A stretch of 64,000 nucleotides of DNA from UBA1444 sp964601085. GTDB taxonomy: Bacteria > Bacillota > Negativicutes > UBA1444. Both the position numbers and the translations under genes were made by a program. Positions 7,837 through 15,232 of this stretch are shown here, in pieces. The DNA lies in the NCBI GenBank assembly GCA_964601085.1, contig CAZRLN010000004.1, positions 1 to 64,000 on the forward strand. The letters run 5' to 3'. Below the pieces are notes generated by a model. It was given only the letters and a program-made list of their open reading frames with translations. It ran no database searches and was not told the origin of the DNA. Positions within the stretch are counted from its first letter, which is position 1. The number at the start of each line of letters is the position of its first letter.

Positions 7837-8715
7837 ATGTTTCAGGAAATTGTGCAGCAAATCGTGAACGGTCTGGTTCTGGGCAGCACGTATGCATTGA
7901 TCGCCCTTGGACTGACGATGATTTACGGGATTTTGGGAATCGTCAACTGGGCGCATAGCGAACTCTATATGCTGGGTGCGTTTGTGGGCGTTTTCATGGT
8001 CGTGAATCTGCACTTGCCCTTCTTTGCCGGTTTGGTGCTGGCGATGGTTGTGATGGGGTTGTTCGGGATGGCGATGGATTTGCTGGTGTTTCGACCGTTG
8101 CGGAAGGCGCCGGAAATGAACATGATCATTGGCACATTAGGTATTTCCACGTTTTTGGTGCAGGCGGCGGTCATCGTGTTCAGTCCTAATCCGGTTCGCT
8201 TCCCAACAGAGTTTTCCAACGCCTACCTTTCGTTTTTGGGAATATCCATCACATTGCAACGATTGATGGTGTTTTGCATTACATTGCTTCTGATCGGCAT
8301 CTTGAACTATATCATTAAATATACGACGGTCGGCAAGGCTATGCGGGCCTGTGAACAGAATTCGGATGCGGCCCGACTGATGGGGATCGACATCAACCGG
8401 ATCTCGCTGATCACCTGTGCGATCGGTTCGGCGCTGGCCGCGGCTGCGGGAACGCTTGTCGGTCCCATATTCCTGGTTTCGCCGCAGATGGGGCTGGCCA
8501 CCATTTCCAAAGTATTCGCGGTCGTCATCCTTGGCGGCATGGGAAATGTCGCCGGCGCGATCTGGGCGGCGTTCATCCTGGGCCTTGCGGAAAGCCTGAC
8601 GGCGGGATTTTTGTCGTCCTATTACAAGGACATCGTCACTTTCTTCATTCTCATCGCGGTATTGATCGTCAAACCGGCTGGTCTGTTCGGGCGCAGCCAG
8701 ATTGAAAAGGTGTAA
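7837..8715 (+). CDS. livH: Branched-chain amino acid ABC transporter permease LivH
   Basis: LivH is one of two inner-membrane channel subunits of the high-affinity Leu/Ile/Val importer. The 292-residue hydrophobic protein shows the family N-terminus QQIVNGLVLGSTYALIALGL, then YGILGIVNWAHSELYMLGAF, and the cytoplasmic EAA-like loop region GKAMRACEQNSDAARLMGID. ATG 7837 is preferred because GGGGAGG lies nine bases upstream; an in-frame ATG at 7819 precedes that ribosome site. It is the first gene of livHMGF, with the binding protein downstream in its own unit. Confidence 0.92.
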   Translation: MFQEIVQQIVNGLVLGSTYALIALGLTMIYGILGIVNWAHSELYMLGAFVGVFMVVNLHLPFFAGLVLAMVVMGLFGMAMDLLVFRPLRKAPEMNMIIGTLGISTFLVQAAVIVFSPNPVRFPTEFSNAYLSFLGISITLQRLMVFCITLLLIGILNYIIKYTTVGKAMRACEQNSDAARLMGIDINRISLITCAIGSALAAAAGTLVGPIFLVSPQMGLATISKVFAVVILGGMGNVAGAIWAAFILGLAESLTAGFLSSYYKDIVTFFILIAVLIVKPAGLFGRSQIEKV

Positions 8716-8717
8716 AG

Positions 8718-9695
8718 ATGAAACAGGGGATAACGATTCAAAAGGTGGGCATAGTTCTGGCGGTGACGGCGGCGCTGGCTTTTCCGCAACTCGGTTTGAA
8801 AAATTATTATCTGCACATTGCGGTATTAAGTTTGTTGCATATTTTGCTGGCGCTGGGACTGAACCTGATCGCCGGCTACGCAGGGCAGTTGTCGTTGGCC
8901 CATGCGGCATTCTTCGGGATCGGCGCGTATACGACGGCGCTGTTGACGCTCAACCAGCATTGGTCGTTTTGGCTGGCGGCGCCGATCGGGGCGGTGGTTG
9001 CCGGCTTGGTCGCGGTGGCGATCGGTCTGCCGACGCTGCGTCTCAAGGGACCGTATTTTGTTATTTCCTCGATGGGCTTCGGCGAGATCGTCCGCCTGAT
9101 TTTCCTGAACTGGCAATCTGTGACGCGGGGGCCGAACGGATTGCCGGGGATTCCGGCGCCGGACCCGATCAATCTTGGCTTTATCAAACTGACCTTCGAA
9201 AGCCGGATGGAGAGCTATTATCTGATTCTGTTCGTCTTGTTCGGCGTATTGATCCTGTATTACAATTTGGTCAATTCCCGGATCGGCCGCGCTCTGCGGG
9301 CGATTCGCAACGATTATATCGCTGCCCAGGTGATGGGAATCCACATCGCTTTCTACCGGATTCTCGCATTCGCCGGTGGCGCAGCGCTGGCCGGATTGAC
9401 CGGCGCCCTGTATTCCGGCTACATTCGGTTTATCAGTCCGGATACTTTCACCAGCGGCGAATCTATCAACATTTTGATCATGATGGTCATTGGCGGCATG
9501 GGGACGATCGTCGGGCCGATCATTGGCGCGGTTGCCATTACGTACCTGTTGGAGACCATGCGGGTGTTCGCGGAATATCGCCTGGTGATTTACGGATTAT
9601 TGATGTTTGTTGTGATTTTGTATATGCCGCAGGGTGTCGCGGGGATGCTGGAAAGTCTATGGCATCGAGTGACTGCCGGGAAAAAGGGGGTGTGA
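8718..9695 (+). CDS. livM: Branched-chain amino acid ABC transporter permease LivM
   Basis: Second membrane subunit of the Liv importer, 325 residues and strongly hydrophobic. Seen: LGLNLIAGYAGQLSLAHAAF, the LivM hallmark near the N-terminus; TLRLKGPYFVISSMGF; and GRALRAIRNDYIAAQVMGI, the ATPase-contacting loop. It starts two bases after the livH stop with AAAGGTG upstream, and is followed after three bases by livG. Confidence 0.93.
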   Translation: MKQGITIQKVGIVLAVTAALAFPQLGLKNYYLHIAVLSLLHILLALGLNLIAGYAGQLSLAHAAFFGIGAYTTALLTLNQHWSFWLAAPIGAVVAGLVAVAIGLPTLRLKGPYFVISSMGFGEIVRLIFLNWQSVTRGPNGLPGIPAPDPINLGFIKLTFESRMESYYLILFVLFGVLILYYNLVNSRIGRALRAIRNDYIAAQVMGIHIAFYRILAFAGGAALAGLTGALYSGYIRFISPDTFTSGESINILIMMVIGGMGTIVGPIIGAVAITYLLETMRVFAEYRLVIYGLLMFVVILYMPQGVAGMLESLWHRVTAGKKGV

Positions 9696-9698
9696 CCG

Positions 9699-10466
9699 AT
9701 GCTGTCCTGCAAAGCGCTTACTATTCGATTCGGCGGCTTGGCCGCCATCGACAATCTCGATTTTGAAATTTCCGCCGGGGAAATTCGTGGTCTGATCGGT
9801 CCGAACGGTTCCGGCAAAACAACCCTGTTCAATCTAATTTCCGGAATTTACAAACCGACTTCGGGGTCGATCGTGTTTGAAGGCAAATCCATCGCCGGCA
9901 AACGTACCGACGAAGTGACCCGGGCCGGTATTGCCCGTACGTTTCAGAACATCCGGCTATTCGGCGATATGTCGGTTTGGGAGAACTTGCTCGTCGGTCG
10001 GCATTGCCGTCTGAAGCAGAGCGTGCTGGACGATTTGTTCGCCACGCCGGCAAAACGGCGGGAAGAAGCGGCGGCCCGTGAAAAGCTGGAGAATCTGCTG
10101 CAACTGTTCCACATGGAGCATCTGCGGGATGAGTTGGCGAAAAATTTGCCATATGGCTTGCAACGCGAGCTGGAAATCATGCGGGCCATGGCTTCGGAAC
10201 CGCGTCTGTTGCTCTTGGACGAGCCGGCGGCGGGAATGAATCCGAAAGAAACCGCCCAACTGACCGAGCAGATCCAGCGCCTGCGCGAGCGGGGCTTTAC
10301 CGTATTGGTGGTGGAGCATGACATGCGTTTGGTGATGAACATCTGCGACCGGATTACCGTGCTGAACTACGGCAAGAAAATCGCTGAGGGCGCGCCCCGG
10401 GAGATCCAGACCCATCCCGAAGTCATCCAGGCGTATCTCGGAAAGCAGGTGAGGGCCAGTGCTTAA
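9699..10466 (+). CDS. livG: Branched-chain amino acid ABC transporter ATPase LivG
   Basis: ATP-binding subunit that powers LivHM. The 255 residues contain Walker A GPNGSGKTTL, the signature-like LPYGLQRELEIMRAM (the Liv family has YG in place of SG), Walker B LLLLDEPAAGMN and the H-loop VVEHDM. AGGGGGTG precedes ATG 9699. The 3' end overlaps livF by eight bases. Confidence 0.94.
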   Translation: MLSCKALTIRFGGLAAIDNLDFEISAGEIRGLIGPNGSGKTTLFNLISGIYKPTSGSIVFEGKSIAGKRTDEVTRAGIARTFQNIRLFGDMSVWENLLVGRHCRLKQSVLDDLFATPAKRREEAAAREKLENLLQLFHMEHLRDELAKNLPYGLQRELEIMRAMASEPRLLLLDEPAAGMNPKETAQLTEQIQRLRERGFTVLVVEHDMRLVMNICDRITVLNYGKKIAEGAPREIQTHPEVIQAYLGKQVRASA

Positions 10467-11163
10467 AGTCAGGGATCTATCCGTCCATTACGGTAAGATT
10501 CGGGCGGTTCGCAATATCGATATGGATATTGAGCAAGGCGAAATCGTTTCGCTGATCGGCGCGAACGGCGCCGGCAAGTCCACCACGCTGCGGGCCCTGT
10601 CCGGACTGATCAAGCCGGCGGGGGGAACCATTGAGTTCGAAGGAAAACCGATCACCGGCTGGAACGCCAAAGCGATCGTCGAGGCCGGCATCAGCCATTG
10701 CCCGGAAGGGCGGCAGATTTTTCCCCGGATGACGGTCATGGAAAATCTGGAACTGGGCGCCTACACCCGTAAAGACAAGAGCAGTCTGCAAAGCGATTAC
10801 GACCGGATTTTCGACTATTTTCCCGTGTTGTCGCAGCGCCGGACCCAACTGGGCGGGACGTTGTCGGGCGGCGAACAGCAGATGCTGGCGATTGGGCGGG
10901 CGTTGATGTCCCAGCCGAAACTGCTGCTGCTGGATGAACCGTCGCTGGGATTGGCGCCGTTGCTGGTGGAAAAAATCTTCGAAATCATCCAGAGCATCAA
11001 CCGGGAAGGCATGACGGTGCTGTTGATCGAGCAGAACGCCTGGCAGGCGCTGAATATTGCGCACCGGGGCTATGTGCTCGAGACGGGGTGTGTGTCGATC
11101 ACCGGTCCGGCCGCCGAGCTGATGCACAACGACCATATCCGCAAGGCGTATCTGGGGGAATAG
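10459..11163 (+). CDS. livF: Branched-chain amino acid ABC transporter ATPase LivF
   Basis: Second ATPase of the Liv importer, 234 residues. Walker A GANGAGKSTTL, signature LSGGEQQMLAIGRAL, Walker B LLLLDEPSLGLAP and LLIEQN are all present. It starts at a GTG overlapping the end of livG, with GCAGGTGAGG as ribosome site, and ends the operon about 120 bases before a hairpin terminator. Confidence 0.94.
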   Translation: MLKVRDLSVHYGKIRAVRNIDMDIEQGEIVSLIGANGAGKSTTLRALSGLIKPAGGTIEFEGKPITGWNAKAIVEAGISHCPEGRQIFPRMTVMENLELGAYTRKDKSSLQSDYDRIFDYFPVLSQRRTQLGGTLSGGEQQMLAIGRALMSQPKLLLLDEPSLGLAPLLVEKIFEIIQSINREGMTVLLIEQNAWQALNIAHRGYVLETGCVSITGPAAELMHNDHIRKAYLGE

Positions 11164-11285
11164 TACAGGCAGTTTTATGCGCTGTATCGCAAAAACTTGT
11201 GTTTCATATTTTTCACCGATATTCGTAGCGACTTTCGCTGAATTGCTTTTGCCGCCTCGAATACTCCGTCCGGTCGTTCGTGGCT

Positions 11286-11309
11286 AAAAACTGCGTCCAT
11301 GCAGTTTTT
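11286..11309. terminator. Bidirectional terminator after livF
   Basis: AAAAACTGC (11286-11294) and GCAGTTTTT (11301-11309) pair perfectly around GTCCAT, giving an A/T-flanked stem that can work on both strands. Confidence 0.6.
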
Positions 11310-11655
11310 GCCGCAAGCAATCCAGCGCTTCGTCGACGAATAACACGGTTCAAAATGAATGAAACCTTTGTTTTTGTCGATACAGCGCTCTTCCAATCCC
11401 TTATCTTCGCCGCGATTGGTTTGGGGTTCTGTAAAAATGAGCGTGTATTTCATTTGAGCCGCAAAATTCGTCGACGAAGCGGTGAATTTTTCGGGTAGAA
11501 TCGACAGGAAGTCGATTTTAATCCCGAGTGACCGGATGGAGCATTCGGGATGGCCTACAATTTGTATTCACAAGCCGTTACAAATTCCGGCGACAAATGT
11601 TACAACGCGAATTTTACAGAACCCCATGCAAACAGGATATTGATCAAAACAAAAA
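11310..11655. repeat. Gene-free stretch with two sets of inverted repeats
   Basis: No convincing gene lies between livF and the binding protein. CGCTTCGTCGACGAAT (11326-11341) recurs inverted at 11466-11481. GGGGTTCTGTAAAA (11423-11436) recurs inverted at 11612-11625, just ahead of the binding-protein ribosome site. Sequence next to both outer copies is also alike (AAAACAAA then TTCATTCAT), suggesting an inverted duplication of the binding-protein leader that has decayed. A 92-codon minus-strand frame (11453-11175) covers part of this and lacks a ribosome site. Confidence 0.5.
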
Positions 11656-11670
11656 GAGGAGGATTCATTC

Positions 11671-12858
11671 ATGCTGAAACAGAAGACCAAGTCCCTGTGC
11701 GCGTTCGCACTGGCCGGCGTCATGCTGGCATCCCTCGTCGCCGGCTGCGGCGGCAGCGGCGCCAAAGAACCCGCCAAGACGGCTGCCAAAGAACCGATCA
11801 AATTCGGTATCATCGGTCCCTACACCGGTCCGAACGCCAAACCGGGCCAAAGCATGAAACAGGGCGTAAACCTCGCAGTCGAAGAAATCAACAAAGCCGG
11901 CGGCGTTAAAGGTCGTCAACTCGTCGCCATGTTCGAAGATGACGCTTCCGTTCCCGCCCAGTCGGTTTCCGCAACGGAAAAACTGATCAACAAAGACGAA
12001 GTGGCCTTCTTGATCGGCACCTTCAACAGCTCCACGACTCTGGCCGACATGAAAATCATTGAACGCGACAAAACGCCGATGCTGGTGCCGATCGCCGTGG
12101 CGATCGAGATCACCGAATCGGGTAACAAATGGGTTTTCCGCAATTCGGCGACTAATCCGATGCAGGCCGAGCAACTCATGAATTACATCTACAAACAAAG
12201 CAAGCAACGCAAATTCGCCGTGCTTCATGAAAACACCGACTACGGCAAAGGCTTGATGACCGCTGTGGAAAGCTATATCAAGAAGAATGGCGGCTCCATG
12301 ATCGCCGAGTCGTATTCGATCGGCGACACCGATTTCTATGCCCAATTGACCAAAATCAAAAACAATGCTCCGGAAGGCCTGATCATCTGCGGCAATCTGT
12401 CCGAAGGTTCGCAGATCACCCGCCAGTTCAAGGAATTGGGACTCAAAGCCCAACTGTATGGTTTTGGCGGCCTGTCCTCCTACGACTTTAACAATGTCGC
12501 CGCTGGCTCGAATGATGGCTTGATCGCCACCAGCTACTTTGAAAACGCATCGCCCAATCCGTTGGCCCAGAACTTCATCAAAGCATACAAAGCCAAATAC
12601 AATGTAGATCCGGATATGTTCGCCGCGGCAATCTATGAATCCGTTTATATCGCCAAGGATGCCATTGAAAAGGCTGGCGACGCCAAGGATATCGCCGGAT
12701 TCCGGGTAGCCCTGCGTGATCAGCTGGCCAAAACGAAAGACCTGGCTGGAGTACAGGGACCGACCACTTTCGATGCCAAGGGGCAGGCCGATAAGCAGGT
12801 TATGATCATTCAATGGAATAAAGGACAAAAAACAATCCTTTTCCCCAAAGCGAAATAA
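11671..12858 (+). CDS. Branched-chain amino acid ABC transporter substrate-binding protein
   Basis: Periplasmic-type binding protein (LivJ/LivK class) feeding LivHMGF. Residues 1-28 form a lipoprotein signal (SLVAGCGG; Cys at about 27). The mature part has the type I fold hallmarks KFGIIGPYTGPNAKPGQSMKQGV, GRQLVAMFEDD and AFLIGTFNSSTTLAD, and a hinge with TDYGKG. AGGAGGATT precedes ATG 11671 closely. At 395 residues it is the usual length. It sits after the operon in its own unit with a strong terminator, which allows higher expression than the membrane parts; its promoter is not obvious. Confidence 0.92.
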   Translation: MLKQKTKSLCAFALAGVMLASLVAGCGGSGAKEPAKTAAKEPIKFGIIGPYTGPNAKPGQSMKQGVNLAVEEINKAGGVKGRQLVAMFEDDASVPAQSVSATEKLINKDEVAFLIGTFNSSTTLADMKIIERDKTPMLVPIAVAIEITESGNKWVFRNSATNPMQAEQLMNYIYKQSKQRKFAVLHENTDYGKGLMTAVESYIKKNGGSMIAESYSIGDTDFYAQLTKIKNNAPEGLIICGNLSEGSQITRQFKELGLKAQLYGFGGLSSYDFNNVAAGSNDGLIATSYFENASPNPLAQNFIKAYKAKYNVDPDMFAAAIYESVYIAKDAIEKAGDAKDIAGFRVALRDQLAKTKDLAGVQGPTTFDAKGQADKQVMIIQWNKGQKTILFPKAK

Positions 12859-12867
12859 TACTGTCGT

Positions 12868-12920
12868 AATGGGATTTCGCAAAAAACTTTTGAGTTTTTT
12901 CGCAAAATCCCATTTTTTTT
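12868..12920 (+). terminator. Long intrinsic terminator after the Liv binding protein
   Basis: AATGGGATTT...GCAAAAAACT (12868-12887) pairs with AGTTTTTTCGCAAAATCCCATT, closed by a TTTTG loop, and ends in eight T. A very stable gene-end terminator. Confidence 0.85.
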
Positions 12921-12921
12921 G

Positions 12922-12950
12922 TTGACAGGCAGATTTTTGTCGGGTACAAT
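12922..12950 (+). promoter_or_regulatory. Promoter of the glutamine synthetase gene
   Basis: TTGACA (12922-12927), 17-base spacer, TACAAT (12945-12950). Initiation near 12957 leaves a leader of about 120 bases containing an attenuator. Confidence 0.85.
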
Positions 12951-12977
12951 AAACACAATTCAAGTACACAATAAATC

Positions 12978-13039
12978 TTGGCAAAGAGGCCGGATTTGAT
13001 GCAGGGTGTGTTAACCCGTTATCAAATTTGGCTTTTTTT
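12978..13039 (+). promoter_or_regulatory. Transcription attenuator in the glutamine synthetase leader
   Basis: GCCGGATTTGAT (12989-13000) pairs with ATCAAATTTGGC (13021-13032), using two G-U pairs, and seven T follow: a full terminator 37 bases before the gene. An alternative small hairpin TTGGC-AAAGAG-GCCGG (12978-12993) uses up the first five bases of the terminator's left arm, so the two exclude each other. Its six-base loop has A at position 1 and G at position 4, the pattern bound by ANTAR-domain antiterminators. That link is inference; no ANTAR gene is visible in the window. Confidence 0.65.
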
Positions 13040-13075
13040 ATTACCACATCAAAAAACGACAGAGGGGTGTAGAAA

Positions 13076-14974
13076 ATGGCAAAGGAACTACTCTATGTAA
13101 TCCCGGCCAACAAATGCGACAAAAAAGAAATCATCCACATTCTGAAGATGCATCCGGAAATCAAATTTGTTTCGGTGGTCGGAATCGACCTCGCCGGCAA
13201 CGACACCGACGAAAAAATTCCCGTTCGCGTATTCCTCAAGGACATTGACGATTTTTATTCGGGGCATGCTGTGCAGACCGACGGTTCTTCCGTCGTCCTG
13301 ACCGGCATTGCGACACTGAACAACGCCAAGGTGGACATGTATGTCGATCCGAGCGTCAATTGGTACATCGACTACAACTATGAGTCGGAAGATGAAGAAA
13401 CCGGTTTGCCGGTCGGCACGCTCCGTATTCCTTCGTTCCTTGTGCACAATGGCCTGCGGGTGGATTCCCGTTCGATCCTGACTCAAACATTGGAGTACAT
13501 TGGCGCTGAAATCAAGGCTCTTATCAAGAAATCAGGCAAGGTCGCCGGATTGGAGCATGTAAAACCTTCGGAAATCGAAGAGATTCTGTTCACGGTCGGC
13601 ACGGAACTGGAATTTTGGGTGAAATCGCCGGCGGAAGATGCTCACGTCGATCAACTGGCTTCCACGCAGGTCATGCAGGAAAACTATTGGCAACGAACCC
13701 GTGGCCAAGCCCGGACCGCTCTGGAAGACGCCATGCTGCTGTTGGAAGCGTATGGCTTGCAGCCAGAAATGGGCCATAAAGAAGTTGGCGGCGTCAAGGC
13801 GAAAATCGGTGAAGCCGGAACACTCGACCACGTCATGGAACAGATGGAAATCGACTGGCGGTTTGCTCCGGCCGTGCAGGCGGTCGACAATGAGCTGCTG
13901 GCCCGGATTTTGGTGAAAGAAGCATTTCGTCTTAATGGTCTCGAAGTTTCGTTCCAGGCCAAACCGATCATCGGCGTGGCTGGCAACGGTGAGCATACCC
14001 ACACCGGCATTGCAGCGAAACTGAAATCCGGGAAAATCGTCAATCTGTTTGCGCCAAAGGATATGAAGAAAGACTTCATGAGCGCGGTCGGTTATGGCGC
14101 CATCATGGGACTGCTCAAGAACTATGAAGTGGTCAATCCGTTCGTCACATCGACCAACGATGCGTTCAACCGTCTGAAACCCGGATTTGAAGCGCCGGTT
14201 TGCATCGTGACTTCGCTCGGTCACAGCCCGGAAGTCCCGTCCCGGAATCGGACCATTTTGGCTGGGCTGGTGCGCGATATCGATAACCCAATGGCCACCC
14301 GTTTCGAAATCCGCGCGTTCAATCCCTTCAGCAACTCCTATGTCGGCGTGGCCGCCGCTTATTTGGCGATGCTGGATGGCATCAAGGCGATCGTCGGTTC
14401 CGGGAAAACGACGGCGGAAATTCTTGCTGAACTTTCCAAAGAGCCCGATGCCGCCGGATTTTATCTGGAAAAGGGTCGCGCCTATCGCAGCGAGCATGAC
14501 GTTTTCGACGATTATACCCCGGAACAGCGCGACAAGATGTTCGGCAAACCGCCGGCTACGGTCTGGGAAAACATGGATGCCTTGAAGAAGTATCCGGAGA
14601 AACTGAAAGTCTTGAAAGCGGGCAATGTACTGCGGCAGGACCTGATCGACGCTTTCGTCAACGGGGCTTTGCTCCGCTGGAAAATCGAGATTACTGGACG
14701 AATCATTCCGCAGTATCTGGATACCATTCGGAAAATCACCTGTCTCCACTGCGAAGCCAATCCCGTCGATGACGCCGCTTGGGCCAAGATCAACGAACTG
14801 CGGTTATGTCTGGCGAAAGACGGCGCGGAAAAATCCCTGTTCACAAAAGTTCGGGAAGCTTTGGCCGGCGGTAAATACAGTGAAGCTTCCGCCATGCAGC
14901 AAGAAATGGCCGCAAAAATGGGCGAACTGGAAGCGGCTTACGAACTCTACAAACGAAATATTCTGGATATTTGA
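13076..14974 (+). CDS. Glutamine synthetase, long form (about 630 residues)
   Basis: Makes glutamine from glutamate, ammonia and ATP, the main ammonia-assimilation reaction. Catalytic features: TELEFW (metal-binding Glu pair, about residues 180-185), NGEHTHTGI (about 303-311; His/Gly of the glutamate and metal site), PSRNRT (arginines contacting substrate) and FEIRAFNPFSNSYVGVAAAYL, equivalent to the RxPxxxxNPY region. At 632 residues it is longer than type I enzymes (about 450) and shorter than typical type III (about 700), with an extra N-terminal domain of about 170 residues and a helical C-terminus. ATG 13076 follows GAGGGGTG. Expression is probably set by the leader attenuator. Confidence 0.88.
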   Translation: MAKELLYVIPANKCDKKEIIHILKMHPEIKFVSVVGIDLAGNDTDEKIPVRVFLKDIDDFYSGHAVQTDGSSVVLTGIATLNNAKVDMYVDPSVNWYIDYNYESEDEETGLPVGTLRIPSFLVHNGLRVDSRSILTQTLEYIGAEIKALIKKSGKVAGLEHVKPSEIEEILFTVGTELEFWVKSPAEDAHVDQLASTQVMQENYWQRTRGQARTALEDAMLLLEAYGLQPEMGHKEVGGVKAKIGEAGTLDHVMEQMEIDWRFAPAVQAVDNELLARILVKEAFRLNGLEVSFQAKPIIGVAGNGEHTHTGIAAKLKSGKIVNLFAPKDMKKDFMSAVGYGAIMGLLKNYEVVNPFVTSTNDAFNRLKPGFEAPVCIVTSLGHSPEVPSRNRTILAGLVRDIDNPMATRFEIRAFNPFSNSYVGVAAAYLAMLDGIKAIVGSGKTTAEILAELSKEPDAAGFYLEKGRAYRSEHDVFDDYTPEQRDKMFGKPPATVWENMDALKKYPEKLKVLKAGNVLRQDLIDAFVNGALLRWKIEITGRIIPQYLDTIRKITCLHCEANPVDDAAWAKINELRLCLAKDGAEKSLFTKVREALAGGKYSEASAMQQEMAAKMGELEAAYELYKRNILDI

Positions 14975-15007
14975 TCCTTTTCTTCCCCCCTATTCTCCTG
15001 TCAGCGC

Positions 15008-15032
15008 AAAAACGGCCTATAAGGCCGTTTTT
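15008..15032. terminator. Terminator after glutamine synthetase
   Basis: AAAAACGGCC (15008-15017) and GGCCGTTTTT (15023-15032) form a perfect 10-bp stem with loop TATAA; it works on both strands. Confidence 0.85.
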
Positions 15033-15044
15033 GTGTTTCTGTCA

Positions 15045-15166
15045 CAGACTGCCCCAAAAGGCTCATCTGCTGCGTCACGACTCCGGTTGCTTGCTTGCGT
15101 ACGGGAAGTACGCGACGCAGCGCAATCCTCGTCGTTTCTTGCAGCTGAACCTTTTTGAACAGTCTG
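15045..15166. repeat. 122-bp imperfect palindrome (possible miniature repeat element)
   Basis: The left arm (15045-15102) and right arm (15108-15166) are complementary over most of their length. They begin with CAGACTG / CAGTCTG, share CAAAAAGG-type and GCTGCGTC-type blocks, and close on GCGTAC-GGGAA-GTACGC. There is no coding sense. The structure fits a dispersed intergenic element such as a MITE or a REP-like palindrome; copy number cannot be judged here. Confidence 0.65.
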
Positions 15167-15232
15167 CGTGGTATTTGAGAGGGGAGGCCATCGTGGCAGG
15201 ATTTCCGGACTGCCGGGAAGAAGAGTATAAGC

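Noticed and set aside
11175..11453. 92-codon minus-strand frame beside livF
   Set aside because: No ribosome site, overlaps a terminator, and its sequence looks like a decayed inverted copy of the binding-protein leader.
11665..13047. 460-codon open frame on the minus strand
   Set aside because: Shadow of the Liv binding-protein gene; runs through two intrinsic terminators and a promoter.
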